A DNA stretch of 64,000 nucleotides from Alkalimonas amylolytica (GCF_900107845.1 NZ_FNRM01000004.1:135471-199470), one strand, 5' to 3'. Counted from the stretch's first letter, positions 17,558 through 25,708 are shown. Notes: generated by a model from the letters alone, not told the origin. Translations and numbers: made by a program.

Positions 17558-19129
17558 ATGTCCGCACAACAGGCCGCTCCAGCTGAAAAGCAGAGCATGC
17601 TCAATCGCGCCCTAAACGCGATTGAAGTGGTCGGGAACAAGCTACCCGATCCGGCTATTTTATTTGCCCTTTTGATGGTGTTTGTTTGGGTCGCCTCCTG
17701 GCTACTGTCCGGGGTGAGCTTCAATGAAGTTGACCCACGCACCGGTGATTCCATTCAAATTGCCAACCTGCTGGCAGGCAGCTCACTCACTGAGTTTACC
17801 TCACGTATGGTCAATACCTTCGTTACTTTTGCCCCCTTGGGAATTGTGTTGGTCGCTATGTTGGGCTTAGGGGTATCTGAGCACACCGGTTTTATCAACG
17901 CTGGCCTGCGTTCTATTTTGAGTGTTACACCAAAAATGCTGCTTACCCCAGTGCTGATTGCTGTTGGTATTCTTAGCCACGTGGCGGTCGATGCCGGTTA
18001 TGTCTTGGTTATTCCTCTCGGTGCCGTGATTTTCTATGCCGCTGGTCGTCACCCGCTGGCCGGTATTGCAGCCGCCTTTGCTGGCGTCTCCGGTGGCTTT
18101 TCAGCGACTTTCTTTATCCCGTCTAGCCTGGACCCTATGCTGGCCGCCTTTACCCAGGAAGCGGTGAATTTGTCGGCGCACCCGGCAGCCGCTGATCTGG
18201 TGATCAACCCGCTGAATAACTTCTACTTCACCACCGCTTCTACCTTCTTAGTGATTCTGGTTGGCTGGTTCCTGACTGACAAGGTCATTGAGCCTCGGCT
18301 GAAAAATACCAAAGTGGATGCTGATGCGGCCGACCTGCCAGTGATGGATGAACTGACCAACCGTGAGAAAAAAGGCTTGGCATGGGCTGCCTTTTCAATG
18401 GTGGCGGCTTTTGTTTTACTGGTTATTTCTGCGCTACCAGAAGGTTCTGCCTGGCGCAGTGACGCCGGTGAACTGGCGGATGCTGCCGCGCCACTGATGC
18501 GTTCTATTGTCTCTTTAATCTTCATTTTCTTTTTAATCCCTGGTGTGGTCTATGGCTATGTCGCTGGCACAGTGCGCAGCCATCGCGATGTGGTCGAAGG
18601 GATGAGTAAAGCCATGAGTGGCATGGGCTATTACATCGTCATGGCCTTTTTCTGTGCTCAGTTTATCTATGCTTTTGGTCAGTCTAACCTGGGAGCCTTA
18701 ATGGCCATTAAAGGTGCCAACTGGTTAAAAGAAATGGCGTTCCCAATGGGCTTTACTTTAATTGGTATTGTGCTGCTGACCGGTTTTGTCAATCTGATGG
18801 TCGGCTCAGCCTCCGCCAAGTGGGCCTTGATTGGCGCTATCATGGTGCCCATGCTGATGGAACTGGGTGTCTCACCGGATCTAACCCAGGCCGCCTACCG
18901 GGTGGGTGACTCCAGTACCAACATTATTACCCCACTGCTGCCTTACTTCCCACTGATCGTAGTGTTCTGCCAGAAGTATGTTAAAAACAGTGGTATTGGC
19001 ACGCTGATATCCTTAATGCTGCCCTTTACGGTGACCTTACTGATCTGCTGGACCGCTTTCCTGTTGCTGTTCTGGGGCTTTGATATCCCGCTTGGTGTCG
19101 GTGCCAGCCATAGTTTCCCGGCTGGCTAA
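17558..19129 (+). CDS. AbgT-family transporter
   Basis: A 523-residue inner-membrane transporter of the AbgT (p-aminobenzoyl-glutamate transporter) family, with about a dozen hydrophobic segments. Visible family features are the N-terminal NRALNAIEVVGNKLPDP, the GHLP-like region SHVAVDAGYVLVIPLGAVIF, and the C-terminal GSASAKWALIGAIMVPMLM followed by RVGDSSTNIITPLLPYFPL, which forms part of the substrate hairpins. Members import p-aminobenzoyl-glutamate or export sulfonamides/p-aminobenzoate; which applies here cannot be read from sequence. It is monocistronic, 213 bp after metK, with RBS AAGGA, and is followed by a strong terminator. No abgAB hydrolase genes are adjacent. Confidence 0.9.
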   Translation: MSAQQAAPAEKQSMLNRALNAIEVVGNKLPDPAILFALLMVFVWVASWLLSGVSFNEVDPRTGDSIQIANLLAGSSLTEFTSRMVNTFVTFAPLGIVLVAMLGLGVSEHTGFINAGLRSILSVTPKMLLTPVLIAVGILSHVAVDAGYVLVIPLGAVIFYAAGRHPLAGIAAAFAGVSGGFSATFFIPSSLDPMLAAFTQEAVNLSAHPAAADLVINPLNNFYFTTASTFLVILVGWFLTDKVIEPRLKNTKVDADAADLPVMDELTNREKKGLAWAAFSMVAAFVLLVISALPEGSAWRSDAGELADAAAPLMRSIVSLIFIFFLIPGVVYGYVAGTVRSHRDVVEGMSKAMSGMGYYIVMAFFCAQFIYAFGQSNLGALMAIKGANWLKEMAFPMGFTLIGIVLLTGFVNLMVGSASAKWALIGAIMVPMLMELGVSPDLTQAAYRVGDSSTNIITPLLPYFPLIVVFCQKYVKNSGIGTLISLMLPFTVTLLICWTAFLLLFWGFDIPLGVGASHSFPAG

Positions 19130-19147
19130 TCATTCAACCGCTAATGC

Positions 19148-19175
19148 AAGCCCTGTCTGTTTGACAGGGCTTTTT
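19148..19175 (+). terminator. Terminator of the AbgT-family gene
   Basis: The perfect 10-bp stem AAGCCCTGTC/GACAGGGCTT (148-157 with 163-172, 5-nt loop) is followed by TTTTT. Confidence 0.92.
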
Positions 19176-19189
19176 ACTTTTTATGACTT

Positions 19190-19206
19190 TGTCAGCTATT
19201 TTTACA
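19190..19206 (+). promoter_or_regulatory. Distal candidate PrsR box
   Basis: TGTCAGCTATTTTTACA agrees with the shared box TGTCNG-N5-TTTACA at every fixed position. It lies 235 bp upstream of the -24 element of the first PEP-CTERM gene, in the same orientation as the other boxes, a distance compatible with looping by a sigma-54 activator. Confidence 0.45.
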
Positions 19207-19351
19207 GGAGAAACAAATAGCTGGCAGCTACTCATTTATCCTGTCATATACAAATACCCTTGTTTTGTACAAAAATAAAACGTTCATGCCCCAAAGCAAC
19301 TATTCGAAGCCTACCAGCCCCTATAACTGCTTAAAAAACAATCAGATACAT

Positions 19352-19368
19352 TGTCACACCATTTAACA
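19352..19368 (+). promoter_or_regulatory. Proximal candidate PrsR box of the first PEP-CTERM gene
   Basis: TGTCACACCATTTAACA differs from TGTCNG-N5-TTTACA at one left and one right position. It ends 73 bp before the -24 element, 11 bp (about one helical turn) further than the 62-bp gap of the other two promoters. A second partial copy (TGTCGGTACA) begins at 19371. Confidence 0.4.
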
Positions 19369-19441
19369 GCTGTCGGTACAAAAACACACCCAAAAAATAT
19401 AATCACTTGATTTTATTGAACTTTAACAAAATATTTATGAT

Positions 19442-19456
19442 TGGCATTATTTTTGC
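19442..19456 (+). promoter_or_regulatory. Sigma-54 promoter of the first PEP-CTERM gene
   Basis: TGGCATT-ATTT-TTGC matches the consensus TGGCACG-N4-TTGC at all key positions with exact spacing. The predicted start near 19468 leaves a leader of about 143 nt. Confidence 0.8.
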
Positions 19457-19527
19457 CTAAATTGAGACCGTGTTTAGCACTGGTGCGCTGCAGCCAGATA
19501 TAATTAAGCTGTAAATCAGGCCAGCTG

Positions 19528-19576
19528 AATCGTGCAAACACGATTAATTTACTAAAAAGCCGCTCTGCTACAGAGC
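19528..19576 (+). promoter_or_regulatory. Two hairpins in the leader of the first PEP-CTERM mRNA
   Basis: AATCGTG-CAAA-CACGATT (528-545) and GCTCTG-CTA-CAGAGC (562-576) are perfect inverted repeats between the sigma-54 promoter and the ATG at 19611. Neither has a T run, so they are not terminators. A role in message stability or translation is possible but unproven. Confidence 0.5.
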
Positions 19577-19610
19577 AAGTGATCACAATTTCATACGGAC
19601 ATACTATTTT

Positions 19611-20279
19611 ATGAAGAAGTTACAAGTAGCGCTTTTAACTGCCGGTCTTTTTTCAGTTGGCTCAGTTCAGGCTTCACCTATTTCATTTGATTTTTTCAAT
19701 GCGCACGAGACAACTGAAATTCAGCAAACCGGCAGCTTATCGATGTTTGATGATGCGCTTGGCAACCTGACATCTGTCACGCTGAATCTTTTGGGTGAGT
19801 CCATCAGCTCGACCATCCTTGACAACCAGGCCTCCAACGGACAAACTTTCAGCTATCTGTCTCAGTTGAGTTTTTTCTTTGACATTCTGGGGCTGTCAAA
19901 TAACATCACGCTGCCTGCACCCACCTTCATCACTACTTTGGCAACCACTAATGGCTTTGCGACTCTAGCCAGTGGCACACAACTAGATTTAGGAACAAAC
20001 ACTGAGCAAGGAGCTTACAGCTTCACTTTCACTGATCCTATGGATATCGCAGCCTTTGTTGGTGCCGGTAGCTTTACGGTAAATTGTAATACTCTATCAA
20101 GCTCAGGTTTCACTGGTGGTGGCGGTAACATTGATACCAATCAGGTAACCACTGGTGCTTGTGGTGCAGAGGTCATTTATTCCTACAATACCCCAACAAC
20201 CTCGATCTCTGAACCAATGACGCTGTGGCTGTTCGGTGCCGGCCTGTTTGGCTTTGCCGCTATGCGACGCTTTAGTTAA
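19611..20279 (+). CDS. PEP-CTERM sorting-domain protein
   Basis: A 222-residue secreted protein. The N-terminal signal peptide (MKKLQVALLTAGLFSVGSVQA) precedes a beta-rich mature part dominated by Ser, Thr, Asn and Gly. It resembles the choice-of-anchor type of PEP-CTERM protein (SLSMFDDALGNLTSVTLNLLG), though I am unsure of the subfamily. The C-terminus is a PEP-CTERM signal: SEP, a hydrophobic helix (MTLWLFGAGLFGFAAM) and RR. Exosortase should cleave at this signal and attach or release the protein at the surface; no exosortase gene is in the window. Two cysteines (NCN and GACG) may form a disulfide. Expression is probably by sigma-54 and PrsR. Confidence 0.88.
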   Translation: MKKLQVALLTAGLFSVGSVQASPISFDFFNAHETTEIQQTGSLSMFDDALGNLTSVTLNLLGESISSTILDNQASNGQTFSYLSQLSFFFDILGLSNNITLPAPTFITTLATTNGFATLASGTQLDLGTNTEQGAYSFTFTDPMDIAAFVGAGSFTVNCNTLSSSGFTGGGGNIDTNQVTTGACGAEVIYSYNTPTTSISEPMTLWLFGAGLFGFAAMRRFS

Positions 20280-20340
20280 GCTTCGCAGATACCTGGAAGG
20301 TCTTAACATACCGTTTTGAGTTTAACCCGCCCCTGGCGTA

Positions 20341-20367
20341 ATGCCGTTCACTTAAGGTGAGCGGCAT
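20341..20367 (+). terminator. Hairpin after the first PEP-CTERM gene
   Basis: ATGCCGTTCAC pairs with GTGAGCGGCAT (one G-T wobble) around a short loop. Only a weak T run follows, so termination strength is uncertain. Confidence 0.5.
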
Positions 20368-20441
20368 TTCAGTATGAAAACTTCTTAACTGATCGGCATT
20401 AGTCAGCTGTGCCAGGTTTTTTTATGCTTTCTGGTAGCTTA

Positions 20442-20458
20442 TGTCGGTTTTGTTTACA
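20442..20458 (+). promoter_or_regulatory. Candidate PrsR box of the second PEP-CTERM gene
   Basis: TGTCGGTTTTGTTTACA ends exactly 62 bp before the -24 element at 20521. Box type, orientation and distance equal those at the HPr-rel-A promoter (5024-5040). Confidence 0.6.
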
Positions 20459-20520
20459 TTTGCTCAGGGCAAAACTCAGTCATATATCGCAATTCACTAA
20501 TCTATATAAGAAAAAATTTT

Positions 20521-20535
20521 TGGTCTGCTTTTTGC
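20521..20535 (+). promoter_or_regulatory. Sigma-54 promoter of the second PEP-CTERM gene
   Basis: TGGTCTG-CTTT-TTGC has GG and GC at the correct 10-bp spacing and the full TTGC. The predicted start near 20547 gives a leader of about 75 nt. Confidence 0.75.
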
Positions 20536-20621
20536 GTATGAATCGTCATAGCTTTAAAGGAAGTAAATCCGGGTTATCAAGTAAGTCTGGCCCGGCAGAC
20601 GAAAAGTACAAGGAAAGGATT

Positions 20622-21524
20622 ATGAAAACATTAGCCTTGGGTTTAGCCGCAAGTTGTTTACTGCTGATTTCAACATCAACTATGGCAGCCCCTATCCGGG
20701 CATGCTCCAACTCCAGCGTGACTCTGACGGAAGTCAGAGCTTTGGGTGGCGGAACAAACTTATTAAGCCAAGCCGGTGGTTATCAGGCCTCCGCCTGCTC
20801 TGGCGTTTACAATACACCATTAAACATCAGCAGTTACAACAATGCCAACCCCAATATTGGCCAACTGTACGATGGCTTGCTGAATGGCGAAAATGGTTAC
20901 CTGGCACCAGATACCTTTGTTTCACAAGATCAGTTTCTTGATCTGGGTACAGCCAAAGATGCATTTGGTGATCCTGATAAATATTCCGATCCAGGCTGGA
21001 TCCATTTGGGCAACTTCAATCGCTCAGGTACCTCTTTCTCCTCAGATTACAACAAAATAATCGGTCCTGGTGGTACTTTGAATATATCTGAAGTACTAAA
21101 CATTAATTTCATCTGCGATGATGGTACAGGATGTCGTCAAGGTACCTGGTCTTTAATCACCTCCAGCGATATTGTCGAGCGTGTGCAAGAGGTGCTGCAA
21201 GGGCGATCCACTTTCGATAACCTGGCGTTTTTCTTAAAAGCGGCCAATGACTGGGCGGTATACAATTTCGATTTCCTGTCGATTTTCTTCAATGAGATCG
21301 TAACTAACAACAACCCTGTCTTTGATTTTTTAACACCTTATGAGTTTTACGGCACCTTTAACACCCAGGATTTAATGAACCCTAAGAGTACTAACGTCGT
21401 TGACATCTCGAACTTTGGTGTCTGGGCGCGGGATCCTTTCGATGAAACCTCTCAGATCCCAGCTCCAGCCACCTTGGCCATTCTGGGATTAGGACTAGTA
21501 GCACTGCGCCTGTTTCGCCGTTAA
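20622..21524 (+). CDS. PEP-CTERM sorting-domain protein
   Basis: A 300-residue secreted protein. ATG 20622 follows AAGGAAAGG and begins a clean signal peptide (LALGLAASCLLLISTSTMA). A longer in-frame extension upstream is rejected because it spans the sigma-54 promoter. The mature part has cysteines near both the N-terminus (RACSNSS, ASACSG) and middle (FICDDGTGCRQG), and otherwise no domain I recognise. The C-terminus is a PEP-CTERM signal: IPAPATL, a hydrophobic helix (AILGLGLVALRLF) and RR. It is likely exported by Sec and processed by an exosortase encoded elsewhere. It is separated from the first PEP-CTERM gene and has its own sigma-54 promoter. Confidence 0.88.
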   Translation: MKTLALGLAASCLLLISTSTMAAPIRACSNSSVTLTEVRALGGGTNLLSQAGGYQASACSGVYNTPLNISSYNNANPNIGQLYDGLLNGENGYLAPDTFVSQDQFLDLGTAKDAFGDPDKYSDPGWIHLGNFNRSGTSFSSDYNKIIGPGGTLNISEVLNINFICDDGTGCRQGTWSLITSSDIVERVQEVLQGRSTFDNLAFFLKAANDWAVYNFDFLSIFFNEIVTNNNPVFDFLTPYEFYGTFNTQDLMNPKSTNVVDISNFGVWARDPFDETSQIPAPATLAILGLGLVALRLFRR

Positions 21525-21549
21525 TGTCGGAAATTTTTACAGTACAACC

Positions 21550-21575
21550 AAACCCGCTGCGGCGGGTTTTTCTTT
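21550..21575 (+). terminator. Terminator of the second PEP-CTERM gene
   Basis: The stem AACCCGC/GCGGGTT with loop TGCG is followed by TTTTTCTTT, about 25 bp after the stop codon. Confidence 0.85.
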
Positions 21576-21630
21576 GGCAATTTCCTGCAAATTGCTACCA
21601 TAGAGTGATAGTCCCTAATCATGGCATTCT

Positions 21631-22356
21631 ATGCGTATACCCCGAATCTTTGTCGACCTACCACTGAACACCTCTTCCATAACACTGCCTGACGAGGCGG
21701 CCGCTCATGTCGGTAGGGTGCTGCGGATGCAACCAGGCGATGCCTTGCAGCTCTTCAATGGCGATGGCAATAACTATGCGGCTAGCATTGAGCACGTTAG
21801 TAAGAAACAGGTACTGGTTTCTGTTGTGGGATCATCGTCAAATCCAACCGAGTCCAACCTTAACTTGCATCTGGGACAAGTCATTTCGCGAGGCGATCGC
21901 ATGGACTTTGCCATCCAAAAAGCTGTGGAACTGGGCGTGAGCAGTATTACACCGCTATTCTCTGAACGTTGCGGTGTCAAACTGGATGGCGAGCGGCTGG
22001 AAAAAAAGCAACAACAATGGCAAAAAATTGTCCATTCTGCCTGCGAGCAATCGGGCCGCAGCCTGGTCCCTAAGATCCTGCCAGCATTGCCGTTCGCGGC
22101 CTGGCTGGCCGAACCGACAAAAGATTTGAAACTGACCTTGCATCCCTGGGCCAGCGACACCATTAAGACATTAACGCCAGCCGATAGCATCCGCCTGATG
22201 ATAGGCCCGGAGGGTGGCTTTAGTGAACAGGAAATGACAGCTGCGCTGGCAGCAGGTTACCTGGGGATCCGGCTTGGCCCCAGAGTATTACGAACCGAAA
22301 CAGCTGCCCTAACGGCCATCAGTGCCCTGCAGCTGCAATTTGGCGATCTCGCCTGA
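21631..22356 (+). CDS. rsmE: 16S rRNA (uracil(1498)-N(3))-methyltransferase
   Basis: A 241-residue SPOUT methyltransferase that methylates U1498 of 16S rRNA in the decoding centre. The N-terminal PUA-like domain includes HVGRVLRMQPGDALQLFNGDG. The C-terminal knot carries the SAM-binding motifs LMIGPEGGFSEQE near 189-201 and LGPRVLRTETAALTAI near 215-230. It is followed 7 bp later by gshB, as in many gammaproteobacteria, and then by yqgE and ruvX. Confidence 0.96.
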   Translation: MRIPRIFVDLPLNTSSITLPDEAAAHVGRVLRMQPGDALQLFNGDGNNYAASIEHVSKKQVLVSVVGSSSNPTESNLNLHLGQVISRGDRMDFAIQKAVELGVSSITPLFSERCGVKLDGERLEKKQQQWQKIVHSACEQSGRSLVPKILPALPFAAWLAEPTKDLKLTLHPWASDTIKTLTPADSIRLMIGPEGGFSEQEMTAALAAGYLGIRLGPRVLRTETAALTAISALQLQFGDLA

Positions 22357-22363
22357 GGATCTT

Positions 22364-23317
22364 ATGACAGCACTTAGTATTGGTATTGTGATGGACCCTA
22401 TTGCGGACATCACTATCAAAAAAGACACCAGTTTCGCCATGCTGCTGGAAGCCCAGCGTCGTGGCTACACCATTCATTACATGGAAATGGCGGATTTGTA
22501 CGTGCTGGAAGGTCAGGCCCGGGCCCGAACTCGGCTGCTGATGGTGGAGGAAGACCCAACCAACTGGTACCAATTTGGTCAGGAGCAAGATATCGCCTTG
22601 GGCGATTTAGACGCCATCTTGATGCGCAAAGATCCACCATTTGATACCGAGTACATCTATGCCACCTACATGCTGGAGCTGGCCGAGCAACAAGGTTGTT
22701 TGATTGTCAACAAGCCACAAAGCCTGCGCGATGCCAATGAAAAACTCTACACCAGCTGGTTTAGCCAATACACGCCGAAAACTCTGGTCAGTCGCGACTC
22801 AGCACGGCTAAAAGCCTTCTGGCAAGAGCACCAGGATGTCATTATCAAACCCTTGGATGGCATGGGTGGTGCCTCGATTTTCCGGCTGAAAGCCGATGAT
22901 CCGAATGTTGGCGTGGTGCTGGAAACCTTGACCGCTCACAACAGCCGCTATGCCATGGCGCAGCAGTTTATTCCAGCCATCAGAGAAGGTGACAAACGCA
23001 TTTTAATGGTCAATGGCGAGCCAATCCCTTATGTACTGGCACGGATCCCTGCCAAGGGTGAAACCCGGGGCAATCTGGCTGCCGGTGGCCGTGGTGAAGT
23101 ACGGCCGCTCAGCGACAGCGATCGGGCCATTGCCGAAGCGGTTGGCCCCACCTTAAAGGCGAAAGGACTTATTTTTGTAGGTTTGGATATAATTGGTGAT
23201 AAACTTACAGAGATCAATGTAACCAGCCCCACCTGTGTGCGGGAAATTGAAGCCGAAGCTCCCGTGCATATCACCGGTCAGCTGTTTGATGCGATTGAAC
23301 AATTGCTCGGTCAATGA
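22364..23317 (+). CDS. gshB: Glutathione synthase
   Basis: A 317-residue ATP-grasp enzyme joining gamma-glutamylcysteine and glycine. The N-terminus is GIVMDPIADITIKKDTSFAM. Visible ATP-grasp elements are VIIKPLDGMGGASIFRL near 160-176, GDKRILMVNGEPIPYVLARI near 210-229 and the glycine-rich loop RGNLAAGGRGEVRPL near 236-250. The metal site is IGDKLTEINVTSPTCVREIE. The start is ATG 22364, in-frame and just past rsmE; the frame open further upstream overlaps rsmE and is not used. Length matches E. coli GshB. Confidence 0.97.
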   Translation: MTALSIGIVMDPIADITIKKDTSFAMLLEAQRRGYTIHYMEMADLYVLEGQARARTRLLMVEEDPTNWYQFGQEQDIALGDLDAILMRKDPPFDTEYIYATYMLELAEQQGCLIVNKPQSLRDANEKLYTSWFSQYTPKTLVSRDSARLKAFWQEHQDVIIKPLDGMGGASIFRLKADDPNVGVVLETLTAHNSRYAMAQQFIPAIREGDKRILMVNGEPIPYVLARIPAKGETRGNLAAGGRGEVRPLSDSDRAIAEAVGPTLKAKGLIFVGLDIIGDKLTEINVTSPTCVREIEAEAPVHITGQLFDAIEQLLGQ

Positions 23318-23333
23318 AGTACCTAGTCTGTTC

Positions 23334-23357
23334 CCAGCCAACAATTAGGTTGGCTGG
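23334..23357 (+). other. Hairpin just upstream of the yqgE start
   Basis: The perfect 9-bp inverted repeat CCAGCCAAC/GTTGGCTGG with a 6-nt loop ends 20 bp before ATG 23378. There is no T run, so it is not a typical terminator; it may mark an RNA processing or stability element within the operon. Confidence 0.45.
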
Positions 23358-23377
23358 TAGCGAATAAGGAGCGCAGC

Positions 23378-23935
23378 ATGAATACGTTTGAGCATCACTT
23401 TTTGATTGCTATGCCATCGCTGCAGGACCCGTTTTTTCAACGCAGCGTCACCTATATCTGTGAACACAATGAAGACGGGGCCATGGGCATCGTCATCAAT
23501 CATCCACTAAAAGCCACCATAGGCGATTTACTGCAACAACTGGATATCGAGTTTGATCCGAAAAACCCGATCACAGAACAAGCCGTTTGTGCCGGCGGCC
23601 CGGTGCAGGCAGATCGCGGTTTTGTGCTGCACAAGGCGCAACCAGGCTATATGAGCAGCATGCGACTGGACGATGATTTGATGATCACCACCTCGAAAGA
23701 TATCCTGCAACAGCTTACCACCCAGCAAGGGCCAGACAAGTTCTTACTGGCGCTTGGTTATGCTGGCTGGGTAGCTGGCCAACTGGAGCAGGAAATTGCT
23801 GACAACTCCTGGCTGGTGATCCCGGCCGATAGCAGCATCATTTTTGACCTGGCCCATGCTTACAAATGGCAAGCGGCTACCAAGAAAATGGGCATCGAAA
23901 CCTGGCAACTTAGTAGCGTTGCAGGGCATGCTTAA
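23378..23935 (+). CDS. yqgE: YqgE/AlgH family protein
   Basis: A 185-residue UPF0301 protein. Visible features are [19 protein letters not shown] at the N-terminus, GIVINHP near 42-48, [15 protein letters not shown] near 72-86 and [17 protein letters not shown] near 124-140. Its biochemical role is unsettled; the Pseudomonas homologue AlgH affects alginate genes. It precedes ruvX with an overlapping TAATG, the classic yqgE-yqgF pairing, and has a strong RBS (AAGGAG). Confidence 0.95.
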   Translation: MNTFEHHFLIAMPSLQDPFFQRSVTYICEHNEDGAMGIVINHPLKATIGDLLQQLDIEFDPKNPITEQAVCAGGPVQADRGFVLHKAQPGYMSSMRLDDDLMITTSKDILQQLTTQQGPDKFLLALGYAGWVAGQLEQEIADNSWLVIPADSSIIFDLAHAYKWQAATKKMGIETWQLSSVAGHA

Positions 23936-24363
23936 TGAGCACGGATAAACACCGCTCGGTTTTAACCTTTGATTACGGCACCAAAAGCATCGGCGTTGCT
24001 ATCGGTCAGGAACTGACCGGCAGCGCCAGTGTGCTGGCAGCCCTGAGAGCACGCGATGGTATTCCGGATTGGAACCAGATTGAAAAGCTACTCAAAGAAT
24101 GGCAGCCCGATCTATTGCTGGTTGGCTTGCCACTGAATATGGATGGTACGGAGCAGGACTTTACCGTGCGCACCCGCAAGTTTGCCAACCGGCTGCATGG
24201 CCGCTTTGGCCTGCCGGTGGAGCTGCATGACGAACGCCTGACCACCGCCGACGCCAGGCAGCAACTCTTTGCCGAAGGCGGTTTTCGTAACCTCAGTAAA
24301 GACAAAGTCGATAGCGTATCGGCCGTGCTGATTTTTGAGAGCTGGTATGAAAACCGAGCCTGA
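23935..24363 (+). CDS. ruvX: Holliday junction resolvase-like RuvX (YqgF)
   Basis: A 142-residue RNase H-fold nuclease. Visible motifs are [15 protein letters not shown] (catalytic Asp) near 9-23, [14 protein letters not shown] near 60-73, [14 protein letters not shown] near 97-110 and [12 protein letters not shown] (C-terminal Asp) near 126-137. Members act in 16S rRNA 5' maturation and possibly recombination. It overlaps the yqgE stop by one base and the next gene by 17 bp, so the three are co-transcribed. Confidence 0.95.
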   Translation: MSTDKHRSVLTFDYGTKSIGVAIGQELTGSASVLAALRARDGIPDWNQIEKLLKEWQPDLLLVGLPLNMDGTEQDFTVRTRKFANRLHGRFGLPVELHDERLTTADARQQLFAEGGFRNLSKDKVDSVSAVLIFESWYENRA

Positions 24364-24592
24364 CAATCCCCTCATTAAACCCGGTTATTACCAGCACTAC
24401 AAAGGCCCTTACTATCAGGTGCTGGATCTAGCCCGCCACAGCGAAACCGAAGAATGGCTGGTTATTTACCGGCCGCTTTATGGTGATCGCGCTCTGTGGG
24501 CACGGCCGCTTGCAATGTTTTGTGAACAGGTATCACACCAAGGTGCTTTGATCCCTCGTTTTCGTTATCTGGGCGATACCCTGCCGCAATAA
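24347..24592 (+). CDS. DUF1653 domain protein
   Basis: An 81-residue protein of the DUF1653 family. Typical pattern: [26 protein letters not shown], then LVIYRPLYG...[15 protein letters not shown] 24347 lies inside the ruvX end. The function is unknown; the compact all-beta fold is often encoded as a small housekeeping protein. It is last in the rsmE-gshB-yqgE-ruvX unit. Confidence 0.9.
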   Translation: MKTEPDNPLIKPGYYQHYKGPYYQVLDLARHSETEEWLVIYRPLYGDRALWARPLAMFCEQVSHQGALIPRFRYLGDTLPQ

Positions 24593-24703
24593 ACACCTCC
24601 CCCTAGCCGATTTGCCGAAAATCCCGCTATTTTGCCACTTATCATCTTTTTTGCTTTTCATGGCCTCGCCATTGCTATGCTCCCCGACATCGACAACAGC
24701 GAT

Positions 24704-24720
24704 TGTAAAAGATCGTTACA
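24704..24720. promoter_or_regulatory. Palindrome before the ABC-efflux/two-component operon
   Basis: TGTAA-AAGATCG-TTACA is a perfect 5-bp-arm inverted repeat 33 bp before ATG 24754. It is a plausible operator for the seven-gene operon. It resembles the PrsR box half-sites but is symmetrical and lacks a sigma-54 element downstream. Confidence 0.35.
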
Positions 24721-24753
24721 TATTTCAACTTAGCTGATGGTCTGGAGGGTGTT

Positions 24754-25008
24754 ATGTTTGATACAACCGAATGGGCGCACACACTGCAACAAAGTAATCT
24801 GACCTTTTTGATCTGGTTTGTGCCGCTGTTTTTAGCGATTTATTTTGTTCCAACCCTGTTAGCGGTTGCCTTTAACCGTCGACATCTTGGCAAAATCGCT
24901 TTGGCCAATATCCCGGCCGGTTTTTCTGTCATTGCCTGGTGCGCGCTGATTGGCGTTGCACTCAGTGGGAAATTAATCGAATCAACACGGAGTAAACACC
25001 ATGAGTAA
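24754..25008 (+). CDS. Superinfection-immunity-family small membrane protein
   Basis: An 84-residue protein with two transmembrane helices (LIWFVPLFLAIYFVPTLLAV and IPAGFSVIAWCALIGVAL) linked by a short basic loop (NRRHLGK). This is the layout of the superinfection-immunity (T4 Imm-like) family. Many bacterial members are not phage proteins and have no shown immunity function. Here it heads an operon with a Yip1 protein, a MacAB-like exporter and a LytS/LytT pair, so a membrane or envelope-stress role is more likely. The RBS is GGAGGG. It overlaps the next gene by 8 bp. Confidence 0.7.
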   Translation: MFDTTEWAHTLQQSNLTFLIWFVPLFLAIYFVPTLLAVAFNRRHLGKIALANIPAGFSVIAWCALIGVALSGKLIESTRSKHHE

Positions 25009-25696
25009 ATCTGCCGCGCATGGATTAGTGGATATTTATGTAGCCCCCAAGCAACTATTTAATGCCTTGCCGGATAAAAAGGGCTGGAGCTGGCTGGCGT
25101 TTTTATTGATTATTTTAATAAGCGCGCTCGGTATGTGGTGGTTTTATGCTGGCATGAGCCCGGAGTGGATTGTAGAGCAGCAGCTAGCCGCCGTGTCGCA
25201 TAACATGACACCAGCAGAGATTGAAGAAAGCCGCGCTTTAATGGGGCATATGGCGGATAAAACTGGCATCTTTACTGTTGGGGGCATCCTGGTAATGACC
25301 CCAATTATGTTGGCGATCATGGCCGGTTATTTGATGCTGGTTGGCAATCCGGGGCAAAAACGCCCTTATGGTGACTGGTATGCGATGGCCGTTTGGAGCA
25401 ACATGCCAGGCATTTTGAATATGTTGGGTTTGATGGTACTGATTGCGATGAGCAGCAACCCGAACATGCCGCTGGATACCGCAAATTACTTGTCAGTCAA
25501 CCAACTGCTGTTAGGGCTGGAGCCTGGACAAGCCTGGTACACCTGGGCAGAGAGCTTGAACTTAATCTACCTGTGGATCACCGTATTGTTTGCCATAGGC
25601 CTGCACTGCTGGAGCCGCTACTCCATGGTCAAGAGCCTGGTGCTTGCGTTCTTACCACTGCTGGTTATTTTCGGCCTCTGGGCTGTGTTTATTTAA
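25001..25696 (+). CDS. Yip1-family membrane protein
   Basis: A 231-residue protein with a soluble N-terminus (DIYVAPKQLFNALPDKKGW, the common Yip1 entry motif) and five predicted membrane segments, including WSWLAFLLIILISALGMWWF and ILVMTPIMLAIMAGYLML. Bacterial Yip1-domain proteins are of unknown function. It lies between the small membrane gene and the periplasmic adaptor gene, with translation probably coupled to the former (8-bp overlap). Confidence 0.8.
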   Translation: MSKSAAHGLVDIYVAPKQLFNALPDKKGWSWLAFLLIILISALGMWWFYAGMSPEWIVEQQLAAVSHNMTPAEIEESRALMGHMADKTGIFTVGGILVMTPIMLAIMAGYLMLVGNPGQKRPYGDWYAMAVWSNMPGILNMLGLMVLIAMSSNPNMPLDTANYLSVNQLLLGLEPGQAWYTWAESLNLIYLWITVLFAIGLHCWSRYSMVKSLVLAFLPLLVIFGLWAVFI

Positions 25697-25708
25697 CCGG
25701 GAACGACG

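Noticed and set aside
20409-20621. An N-terminal extension of the second PEP-CTERM protein
   Set aside because: It spans the PrsR-like box and the sigma-54 promoter, and lacks an RBS. The ATG at 20622 has a good RBS and begins a signal peptide.
24704-24720. Reading the TGTAA-N7-TTACA palindrome as a PrsR box
   Set aside because: It is symmetrical, lacks the TGTC...TTTACA pattern and has no -24/-12 element at a suitable distance.
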